NCBI GenBank assembly: GCA_963969365.1
Contig: OZ017747.1
Span: 3,906,001 to 3,970,000 of the forward strand
Length of the DNA stretch: 64,000 nucleotides
Direction: 5' to 3'
From: Asterochloris sp. CNOR1
Taxonomy: Eukaryota > Chlorophyta > Trebouxiophyceae > Trebouxiales > Trebouxiaceae
Made by a program: the position numbers and the translations under genes. The notes beneath the pieces were generated by a model. The model was not told the origin of the DNA, did not search any database, and worked only from the letters and a program-made list of their open reading frames with translations. Shown piece by piece: positions 55,503 through 64,000 of the stretch (the stretch's first letter is position 1; the number at the start of each line of letters is the position of its first letter).

Positions 55503-58500
55503 ATGGAGGTGGATGCTCAGATGGAGATCCCTGGCGCTTCGTGAGAGCAGTTCCTTCGTTTGAGAGCAGCACTGGTCCACAGAGTAGCAGTGATGCAATG
55601 TGCTGCTCTCACAGACATGCTTGACATTCGCTCTCTGCTGCAGCGGGAAGTATGATGAGCTTCTATCCCACCCTGGCACATGCAAGCCCCAGCAGCTTAA
55701 GCGTGTCTCTGCATCTTACCGGAACGAGGTGCGGCCTGTAAGCTTTGGATGTCAAGGCCTTCCATGCCCATGTTTGCACAGTCACATGGAACGATTACTG
55801 TGCCTGCAGGGCGAGAGATTCAAGCTGAATCACAGGGTGTACGACAGGCAGTATGCTCAGATCTACTTCCAGCGGCTTATGATGCTCAAGCCCAAGTTGC
55901 TGCAGCAGGTCAAAAAGCTCTGGCCTGGTGTGGCAGGTGATGCTCTGGTCTGTCTGGTCCACTCTGGGGCAGCAGATGGCCCATTGCTGATGGCGCGTGT
56001 TGCTGATGCTGCACTGCAGTCATCACTGCTTGAAGGCAGCCCGCTGAGCTGCTGCCAAGACCGTCAGACTGGGCCAGCCACCTGGGCAGAGGCAATATTC
56101 TTGCAAGAGGCAGCCTTCATGGGTGTCACAGGCACTCACCTGTCTGCGCTGCAGTGTGTGGCATCCTGAACCTGCCAGAGAACGACGATGTTGCAGTGCT
56201 TGGCACTGTATATAAGGACATGAAGCTGAAGCCTAGCATCCTGGACGAATATGTTAAGGTGAGCAGAGATGAGGCTTATGCATCCACGTGCACGTGAGTG
56301 CTGTGGCCTGCAGGACACACTGCAGGTGCAGTCCTCCGGCGTGGTGGCTGCACTTGGGGCTTTCACAGCTGCTAGTGACTGTGCATTTGAAGCAGAGGCC
56401 GGGCAGGCGTTTAGGCTGCCCCTCGGACCAATTGTCCCTGGACCAAGGCACACCGCAGGCGCAGTGCTGAGCTGAGGTGCATTTTCTACTCGATGACCTG
56501 CAGGGTCAGCTGCCGCTCTGATGCAGCAGGGGCACCCGGCCAGCAGGCTCATTGCTTCTCTGGCGTGCCATGCAGGACAGCGCAGCTGCCCAGCCAGTGG
56601 GTGTTGCGCAGTATCCATTGGGGCCTGATCAGCTGGGTCCACCATCCCCTGCTTGTGTTACAGGAGCCCCAGCCAGTGGGTGCTGCTTAGTATCCATTGA
56701 GGCCTGATCAGCTGGGTCTGCCATCCCATGCTTGCCTTGCAGGACAGGGGCGCAGCCCAGCTGGTGGGACACGCCAAGTTTGTGGGGGCAGACGACGCCC
56801 TCATCCTGGAGGATGAGTCTGCCCGCATGAGCCTGCGCGGGGACAAACTGCCTGTGGGGGACCTGGTGACCGGTGTGGTGATGGCCGTCAGGGGGGCAGC
56901 TGTCCCTGGCGGGGACTTCATTGTCAGGGTGCGCGGCCAGGTCAATCACCCCAGATGTGCTTTTTGGCATTGGCGGAGGACATAGGACTGTTCAGGAACT
57001 TCACCATTGCCTGCGTTCTGCAGATGCAGGTGCGTCTGTGCTGCATGAGCCTTGAGCACCTCAGTTCACAGGCAGTGGGTTGAAGGTTAAGGCGTCGCCC
57101 AAGCAAACTTTGAAGAACCCACAGATGGGCTGCTGAAGGATGCTGCTGTCAGGTGGCACAGACTGAAGAGAGCCGGGCTTCATTTGCATGCACTGACCAC
57201 GTGAACACCAGACTGCCTTTGCAGGCGCTGATGCCCTATCTATCAGGCTCTGCAGGGGTGTTGACAATGTCCCAGCTCGGTCTCACGACTGCGACCTTGC
57301 ACCCTCCCCTGCAGGCATGGGATACTGTCCTGTTGCCACAGGCAGTCAGGCCATTGTTGTGAGTGTGATGTCGGCACCTGTGACCTCCCCTGCGGGAGTC
57401 CTGCTTTCACGGCCTGCCATCCCAGCTGTCGGGGCCACACCTGCCTGCCTGCACCTCGCTGCAGGCGTGGTGCTGTGTGGGCCTGCCGTCTCAGCCGCCC
57501 TGGCCTCTGCCGTCAACAGGCAACATCAGCACGCTTGGCTTCCTGCACCTCCCTGTCGGCGCATGCTGTTAAGTGCACTGTGTCCACCCACTTTCCCTGC
57601 ACCCTCCTTCAGGAGTGGTGCTTTGTGGGGCTCCCCTCCCAGCCGCCCAGGCCGTCCCTGTCGGAGGACAAGTACATCGCCTTTGTCAGCGGCCTGGAGG
57701 TGGGCAACGATGCAGCTGACCCCCTGAGGCTGTCGCTGGTGGTGGACTACCTCACTGGGCTGCTGGGCAGTGGCGAGGAGCAGAAACTGATTGCCAAGGT
57801 GGGGGCTGGTAGCGAGCACGATCGTGAGTTCACATACCACAGTTGGCATTGTAGCATTGCTTGCTGTTGGATCAGCACAGCACTTTTACAGACTGTGAAG
57901 ATGGCCGTAGTTGGATTGGCCCGTTGCTATGTGATCTCCTGCTTGCCCAGACAGGCACAAGTGGTTCTGAGCAGCAGCCGGCCAGGCAGCATCCTCGGTT
58001 TGAGTGTGTGTTTTGCACAGTCTGTTCTGCTAAATGCTGCCCGTGGCAGACTCACAGAAAGGTCACTGGCTGCATGCAGATTGCCAGGGTGGTCATTGCA
58101 GGCGGCCTGCTGCAGAGCACCGAAAGCCTCTCCCAGGCCACCACGCACAGCAAGCAGAAGCAGCAGGCGGCAGCCCTCGCGCCCGTCAAGTGAGCTGGGC
58201 AGGGCATGCAGCTACCTGCCTGGTCTGTGTGGCCTGCTGCACCTTCGTGCAGTGTCATGCAGAAAGCGTTGTTTTTATCGGTTTTGTGAGGCACCCTGCC
58301 ATGCGCTTTCTTGCACCATCACGTGCCCTGCCCCTTCTGAGCATTCGCATGGCCTGCAAGTCCTTGAGTATGCGAGGCTGAGCCAGCCAGCACTTGTGGC
58401 ACCTGATGCATGCCTGGCATCTGTCCTGCAGGGAGGTGGACCTCTGCATGACTGAGCTGGCCTCAGCCATTCCCGTTGATATGATGCCGGGGCAGACGGA

Positions 58501-60000
58501 CCCCGCCAATCAGTCCCTCCCGCAGCAGGCCATGCACGCCTGCCTCCTGCCGGGCGCATGCCAGTTCTCCACCCTGAACAGGCAAGCGCTGCGCTGCGCT
58601 GCACACCTGTGGCAGACCTGAGCTGCAGCCTCAGCGGCCTCCCAGCATCTGCATGCGCGCTGGTGGCCGCCACCAGTCTGCAACGAGAGCAGCAGCTCCA
58701 CTCGAGCAGCAGGGGGCTGCACAACAAGCTTCCATGGCCGCCCTGACGAGCTGGGCAGGCGTCATGCATGCAGAGCATCCTGTCAGTCGATCTTTTGGGC
58801 TGGTGCTGCATGTGGGTGCTCCTGCCTCACAACCCCCTTGCCCTCTGCGACAAGGGCATCTTTGTCATTGGCACCACAGTGCACACCTTGCACTGTCCCC
58901 AACCCCCTGCATTCAGCATGGACGCCTGCACTCTGTGGGCGTCCCTCCGTGCTCTCTCACAGGTCAGTGGAGCCAGCATCTTACGCAACATGTTGGCTCG
59001 TGCTATACAGAGTGACCAACCCCCACGCCTTCAGCGTAGACGGCGTGCACTTTGTGGGCACCTCGGGGCAGAATGTGGACGACATCCACCGCTACAGTGC
59101 CATGGAGGACAGGCTGGCCATCATGCAAAGCGTGCTGCAGTGGGGCCACCTGGTGCCCACCGCACCTGACACTCTGACGTGCTACCCCTTCCAGCAGGAC
59201 GACCCATTCATTCTGGAGCAGGTGGGGCTGGTTGTGCAGGGACTGCATGCATCTGTGTCTCTACTGCGTATGTTGAGACCTGAGCAGGGACCTGGCAGTG
59301 TCCAGGGCAGCTGGCTTGGTTGTCTGTAAGACAGCCTGTTATGCCCGGGAGTTCTGCAGGCTGGAGCCATCCTGCAGAAAGAGGTGGGGCCTGACCTGCA
59401 ATGTTGATGGCTGCAAAACATTGATGCTATCCAGAGGGCTGCAGCAGTGCTGCTGCACCTTCCAGCAGGTCACTTTTGCAAGATGAAGCTGGTGGGGTAC
59501 AGGGCTATGCTGTTAGGGCGGTTGCTGCTGCTGGTGGGCAGTGAAACTCTAAAAGTGAAAAGGTGTGTTGGCAGCCATGGCAAGCCAGCTGCATGCTCCA
59601 GCTGTGCACCACTGCTTTTTGCAAGACCCCTGCGCAGGATGGCTGCGTGACCTGCGAACACGCTCATGCTGCAATAAGCTTGAGAGCTGCCTGCAATGTG
59701 CTGTGCAGGCGCCTCATGTATTCTATGTGGGCAACCAGCCCGAGTTTAGTGCCAAGATTTTTAAGGGTGGGCACTGTCTATGATGACTGCTTGTACACCG
59801 CACTGGTGGCCTTCACAGCCCCTCGACCAGTGTGTTTTGAAGGAGGCTTGAGCGCCGGTGAAATCTCCTCTGCAGGCAATGCTGGCCAGAGTGTCCTCCT
59901 CATCAGTGTGCCAAGGTTTGCAGACTCTGGCATCCTGGTGCTGTTGAATGTTAGAACGCTTGCAGTACAGCCACTCCAGTTTGATAGTCAGTTGAATTGA
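55503..60000 (+). CDS. POLD2: DNA polymerase delta small (regulatory) subunit
   Basis: B-subunit of the lagging-strand polymerase: OB fold followed by an inactivated phosphoesterase domain. Eleven exons: 55503-55540, 55644-55728, 55810-55936, 56155-56258, 56743-56928, 57613-57798, 58080-58189, 58432-58581, 59011-59221, 59709-59766, 59876-60000; 459 residues, close to animal POLD2. Landmarks: YDRQYAQIYFQRLMMLKP, AVLGTVYKDMKLKPSILDEY, FVGADDALILEDESAR, YIAFVSGLEVGNDAADPLRL, VVIAGGLLQSTE, PVDMMPGQTDPANQSLPQQ, VTNPHAFSVDGVHFVGTSGQ, HLVPTAPDTLTCYPF and HVFYVGNQPEFSAKI. The first exon is 38 bases. The intron after 58581 is GC-AG (CAG|GCAAGC). Introns before exons 5, 6 and 9 carry exon-head echoes. 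Confidence 0.96.
56576..56742 (+). repeat. Tandem acceptor plus exon-head echoes before POLD2 exon 5
   Basis: Junctions: ATGCAG|GACAGCGCAGCTGCCC (56576), TTACAG|GAGCCCCAGCCAGTGGG (56664) and the functional TTGCAG|GACAGGGGCGCAGCCC (56743). The intervening CAGCCAGTGGGTGnTGCnnAG, TATCCATTGnGGCCTGATCA and GCTGGGTCnnCCATCCC are nearly identical between the two copies. Units 88 and 79 bases. Confidence 0.93.
57393..57612 (+). repeat. Two exon-head echoes before POLD2 exon 6
   Basis: Functional head: CTTCAG|GAGTGGTGCTTTGTGG then CTCCCAGCCGCCCAGGCC. Echo 1: TGCGG|GAGTCCTGCTTTCACGG then ATCCCAGCTGTCGGGGCC (57396). Echo 2: GCTGCAG|GCGTGGTGCTGTGTGGG then GTCTCAGCCGCCCTGGCC (57465). Spacings 69 and 148 bases; echo 2 aligns over about 50 bases. 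Confidence 0.93.
58829..58950 (+). repeat. Two exon-head echoes before POLD2 exon 9
   Basis: Functional exon has CCAACCCCCACGCCTTCAGC then GTAGACGGCGTGCACTTTGTG. Echo at 58897: CCAACCCCCTGCATTCAGC then ATGGACGCCTGCACTCTGTG. A further echo at 58829 translates as NPLALCDKGIFVIGTTV against the functional NPHAFSVDGVHFVGTSG. The copies lie upstream of the functional acceptor in the same GC-AG intron. Confidence 0.85.
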
Positions 60001-60828
60001 GCAAGTCCAATCCGCCATTTGCCTGACTTTGTTGAAACTTTCATGGCAGGGATGAAGGGGACATGGCTTGCTTTGAGTCATGTGGCCGAGTCCTGCCTGT
60101 CACTGTGTTTGAACTATGCAGACTGCATGTGTGCATGCATGCTGCTTATGATTGGCACAGAGCATCACCAGCCATCCGATGCCCCATACTGCCACCTCTT
60201 CTGCATGGCCACATCAACTTATTTCCCGGGAAACTGCTGGCAGACATCCTGTCAACCTGTCACACACCTTCAGCTGAGGCCATCCCTACAGCAGCACTCC
60301 TCGGCCTCATCAGCAGTAGCCAAGGGGCAAAGCCTTCAAGACATTCTGGGCAGGCTGATGCTTTTCTAGTCCTGATTCTACTGGTGAAAAGAGTTTATTG
60401 AAGATCCCTGTCCACTGTGGGTGCGAAAGAACCTGCCAGGGATGGGCTATGCAGCAGGGCAGTCCCCTCAGCCCCTTACCAAATGCAATGCTGCCAGCCC
60501 CACTGGCCTACTGGGTCTGCTGTCTGAGGCAGGTGCACACTGAGAGCACGAGGGACTGAAAGGAATTCTCCCAAGTGAAGCAGAGCAAGACCCCCAGTTG
60601 CGTGTTGACCACTGCTACTGATGTTTTGCTAATGCGTTGAAAGATTAACTGAGGAGGGTTGCTCATCCGTTGGCAGCTTCAAAACTGGACTTTGCAGCTG
60701 ACTGTGGCTTGTGGAATGGGCAGGCATCAGCCAACTCTCAGAGTGCTAGTGGGATGTAGGCAGAGAAAGTCAACAGCGTTGAACTGATATGCGAGGTCAA
60801 ATGCAGTGCAGGCCTGATGTTGGGGCAG
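60001..60828. other. Convergent gap between POLD2 and the XRN-type gene
   Basis: 828 bases without a supported exon; both 3' untranslated regions probably fall here. A short GCATGTGTGCATGCATGC stretch near 60126 is low-complexity only. Confidence 0.5.
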
Positions 60829-63672
60829 TCATCTCTGACGTGGATCTCTCCGCAAGGGGGCATAGGGGTTGCTGTATGCTGGGTCCGCTCTGAGGTTGCC
60901 ATGGGGCGGCCCATACCCGCCTGCTGAGGGAGCTCCATACCCAGGGGTCGGTGCATGGTTGGGTGGGTAGTGCGAGGGGGCCTGATGGTACTGCAGGGGT
61001 GCACCCCCGCCATACGAGCCAAACCCTTGCACGCCAGGTGCAGGTGCACCGTACTGGGGCGCGGCCCAGGGCGGCTGCTGGTGGGGGGCAGGCTGGTACG
61101 GCGCTGCTGCCGGGTTCAGGCCCAGGCCGACAGGAGGCCCCCTGCCCCCTGTGTGGGGCGGCCCATAGCCCCCGCCGCCGCGGGGGTCACGACCAGAGCC
61201 ACGAGGATCTTGCCTGTCCACAGGGCCGCTGTGGTCGTCGGCCCGGGGGCCACGGAAGCGCGTCCCTGGGGGAGGCTCAAAGCGGCCGCCGGGCATCCCT
61301 GGATAGAAGGAGCCTGCGCCGTAGGCCTGCAGGCACATGAAGCAAGTATCAAGCCTGGCGGGTGCTGCACAGTGCCCGGAGATGCGTGACACACAGCATG
61401 GAGCAGGGTTCAGCACCCTGCAGGGTTGTGCCCTAAAACGTCACAGACCCGGGGATGCGCAGCAATACTGCTGTGCTTGCTTGCATGCGGTGCAAGCACA
61501 AGAGCAGGGCAGGAACAGTGACTGCCGCTGGTCAAGAGGCACCAGGCAGTCTAAGGCTGTTGTGCTGAGCTTTCAGGGCCTGCCACAGATGCCAGGCACC
61601 TGCTGCAGGTGAGGAGGGGGGCCCCCTCGGCCATAAGGGTCGCCTCCCCTGTGGTAGGGCTCCTGCTGCTGGCTGGGGTGCATGTCCACCCCCATGCTGC
61701 GCATGCTGTGTTTGAGCATGCGGTGGGCTCCAGGCGCCAACATCTGCAGGGGGGCAGGAGGAGTTGTCAGCCAATGTGTGTCCAGGCTGAGGTGTGAAGC
61801 CTCATTGTAAAGCCGAGCAGGGTGGCGCATGGGATGACAGAATCACAGGCCTGAGCAGCTCCTGGCTGCGCCCGCACATGTGTGGCCCACAGCACACTCC
61901 CACACAGCGAAAGCGGCAGGCTGGCCCCTGCAGCCTGACGGACAGGCAACATGTCACTTGCTCACAAGTGCAGGCAGTAACACCTGCTAAGCATACAGAA
62001 TGTGGCGGGCAGCCCTCCATCTGGAAGCTGGGGCCCAGCAGGCGGACAAGTGTGGCACCAGTATGCATCAGGCAGCCCCAGCAGGGACCCCCACAAGCCC
62101 ACTGGCACCCCAAAAAGAAAGCTATGTGTGGCTCTGTAACGTGTCCTGGGGCCGGTGTCTTATAAGCAGACACTCACATGTGGTGCCATTCCTCGCCCCG
62201 CACCGCCCCCGCCACGCCCGCCTCGACCTCCGTAGCCTCCCCGCGGCCCGTCCTCATGCCACAAGCCCTGAGGCGGCGCCACATCCGACTCCTTCACCTG
62301 GGGTGGGCCCAGCTTGGTGCCGGGCATGATGATGGGGTGGTGAGCCAGGTGGGGCTCCGGCAACCTGCACAGAGCAGAGCGTGATGTGCACAGTCCTGGC
62401 AAGTGGTGTGTGTGGCGTCAAGGTGATGGGCCAGATGGGGCTCAGGCGCACAAGGAGTGCAGCAAGTCTCTTAGCACTGAGCGTCGACGAGGATTGTGGC
62501 CCTCTCAGGAGTGATGACACTCGATGAATCCAGGCCAGGTGCAAGAAACAGAATCTTATGCCATGCCAGAGGCGCTTACAAGTCACCAGCAAAAGAGTAG
62601 TGCATCGACAACATGGGGTTTCTGACCGCATGTGCTCGTGAGACAGGCAGTGGAGAGGTGCAGGAGAGGCAGAGGGTAGGTGCAGGGCAAGAGAGCAATG
62701 GGCGTTCAGCAGCAAACAGCAGGACAGGGCTGGCACAGGAGGCAAACCTGTAACAGGCGCAGCAGACACCGTTGCTGGTGATGTCATCACCCAAGCCCAG
62801 GGGCGCCGGAACGACTGTGGGGCAGACCTCGCCAGCAGGCATCAGCATGAGACCATTCATGCCGCCTGCATTGCAGCAGGCCGACTACTAGCTCAGCAGC
62901 CTGCCAGCCATGGCCCCCACGACTTGATTGATGAGCAGCGCAAGACACTCTCCCGCACAGGACACCAGGGGCTGGCAGGCGCTGGCAGGGCGACTGATTA
63001 GCCTAGAGCACTTGATCGTGCAGGCATCTCAACTGTATCACAGACATGAAACATTGCTCAGCACACACATGCTATGTGGCCAGAAAGATGCTTGCATCGA
63101 GCAGCTGGCATCAGAGCCAGCCCCCATCCCTCCTCCCCTCTGAACCCTCTGCAGCAGTTAACTCTCACAAAGCCGACACACCCAGTTTGCCACTCACGCG
63201 TCAGCTCAGGGTTCATGGGCACTGTCTTGCGAGCGCGCTCAGCCGGGCTGAGACTGGCCAGCTCGTCAGCCATCTCAAAGATGTCGGGGGTCAGTGGGTG
63301 GGCGGAGGAGACATAGAACAGGTCCAGGCGGCGCCCGTTGCGGTGCGTCTCCTCCTCTGACAGCTGCTCCTCCAGGGGGCCCTACAGCAGGGGCAGCAGC
63401 AGTCTGGGCACTTGAGTCAATGCAGGGAGGGAGACCACAGTGGCCCAGCAGCAGCTGGTAGGGGTGGCCAGAACTTGGGCCTGGTGGTGCCGCAAAATGC
63501 CTCCCCTACAGTGCACCAAAACCCCGCTCACCGTGGCGTCCAGGAGGCGCCTCTCGTCGATGAAAGGCAGCAGCGCCACGCCCTGCCACGCAAAGCGCTT
63601 CCCGTTGATGTCCACAGCAAAGTGCTTGGGGTAGAAGTCGAGGACAGGGGAGTCCCACTCAGTGAACAGGGC
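60829..63672 (-). CDS. XRN: 5'-3' exoribonuclease of the XRN family, C-terminal part (5' end outside window)
   Basis: Processive 5'-3' RNA exonuclease (XRN2/XRN3/XRN4 class in plants) acting in RNA turnover and transcription termination. The last six exons are visible: 63672-63532, 63381-63198, 62865-62748, 62364-62178, 61743-61600 and 61326-60829. The conserved end of the catalytic region reads EWDSPVLDFYPKHFAVDING, KRFAWQGVALLPFIDERRL and LSEEETHRNGRRLDLFYV. After that comes a low-complexity tail of roughly 300 residues rich in Gly, Pro, Arg, Tyr and Gln (GYGGRGGRGGGGAGRG, repeated GYGPP/GYGAP). CCAC near the GDDITSNGVCCACYR segment may be a remnant zinc-knuckle-like element. I could not place the preceding exon reliably. 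The nuclear or cytoplasmic subtype is undecided. Confidence 0.9.
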
Positions 63673-63695
63673 CTGCAAGACAGAGAGGAGAAACC

Positions 63696-63806
63696 TTGAG
63701 GGCTGGACATCCACCGGAAGGATGGAGCAGTGTCCTGTGGGAAGAGGAAAATTGAGGGCTGGACATCCACTGGGAGAATGGAGCAGTGTACTGTGGGAAG
63801 AGGATG
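63696..63806 (-). repeat. 56-bp tandem duplication with acceptor-like site in the XRN-type intron
   Basis: Two units (63696-63751 and 63752-63806) share GAGGGCTGGACATCCAC, GGAGCAGTGTnCTGTGGG and AAGAGGA; a third, more decayed unit follows to about 63870. On the minus strand each has TCTTCCCACAG, a plausible 3' splice site, upstream of the functional TCTTGCAG. Confidence 0.88.
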
Positions 63807-64000
63807 TTTGGGGGGCTGGGGATCGATTGGATAGACCCAAGGAGCAGTGCCCCCTGGGAGCTGAGTGCGGCTCAAACTGTGCAGGTTACTGAGAAGCAGT
63901 GCACTGTGCAAGAGCCCAGTATGCCTTTGAAGCGGAAGATCCATATCCTGCCGGGGCTCCCACTGCTGCCTGGACGAGCTGTACAGCTGCCCCACAGCTG

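Noticed and set aside
15537-63806. Dispersed introner-like elements as the source of the intronic repeats
   Set aside because: The copies match only their own neighbouring exon, not introns of other genes, and lack a common element sequence or terminal inverted repeats.
1-64000. Endogenous viral or retroelement copies
   Set aside because: No reverse transcriptase, integrase, capsid or polymerase signature and no long terminal repeats were seen in any frame.

Overview
This is a nuclear window from a green alga. The evidence is plastid genes of the green lineage (PsbW, the CP26/Lhcb5 antenna protein, a double-domain chloroplast Cpn20 co-chaperonin, a plant-type BAT1 amino-acid permease) in very intron-rich genes whose 3' splice sites are nearly all TGCAG. 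A trebouxiophyte-like alga fits best, but the species cannot be named from sequence alone. I found no prophage, retroelement, DNA transposon, CRISPR array or rRNA, and no tRNA that I could see.

Layout, left to right: SMC2 3' end (+, cut by the window start); nitronate monooxygenase (+); BAT1-type permease (-, 20 exons); VOC/glyoxalase-fold protein (+); small one-helix membrane protein (+); ribosomal protein uS17/RPS11 (-); Cpn20 (+); PRPP synthetase (-); TSSC4-like protein (+); eIF2-alpha (-); PsbW (+); small unknown ORF (-); NDUFAF5-type methyltransferase-fold protein (+); 101-residue unknown (+); PWWP-AWS-SET-postSET histone methyltransferase (-, about 10 kb); CP26 (-); RAD21/SCC1 cohesin (-); POLD2 (+); XRN-type 5'-3' exoribonuclease 3' part (-, runs off the window end). 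I rebuilt exons by reading splice sites and checking that phases close. For nearly every complete gene the joined exons give an integral codon number and a family-typical protein. About 125 introns were placed this way.

Most genes are housekeeping and unrelated in function, but several sit head to head across short gaps (uS17/Cpn20, eIF2-alpha/PsbW, PRPP synthetase/TSSC4-like, BAT1/VOC, RAD21/POLD2), so shared promoters are likely. RAD21, POLD2 and SMC2 are all chromosome-replication or cohesion genes.

The most unusual signal is inside the introns. In at least nine genes an intron carries one to three decayed copies ('echoes') of the neighbouring exon's first 20-60 bases together with its TGCAG acceptor, tandemly arranged upstream of the functional exon. 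One gene has the mirror case, an exon-tail echo downstream. Repeat units run from acceptor to acceptor and are locus-specific, unlike dispersed introner elements. A second anomaly is the frequency of GC-AG introns: eight cases are forced by reading frame. Both can be tested with RNA-seq and dot plots.
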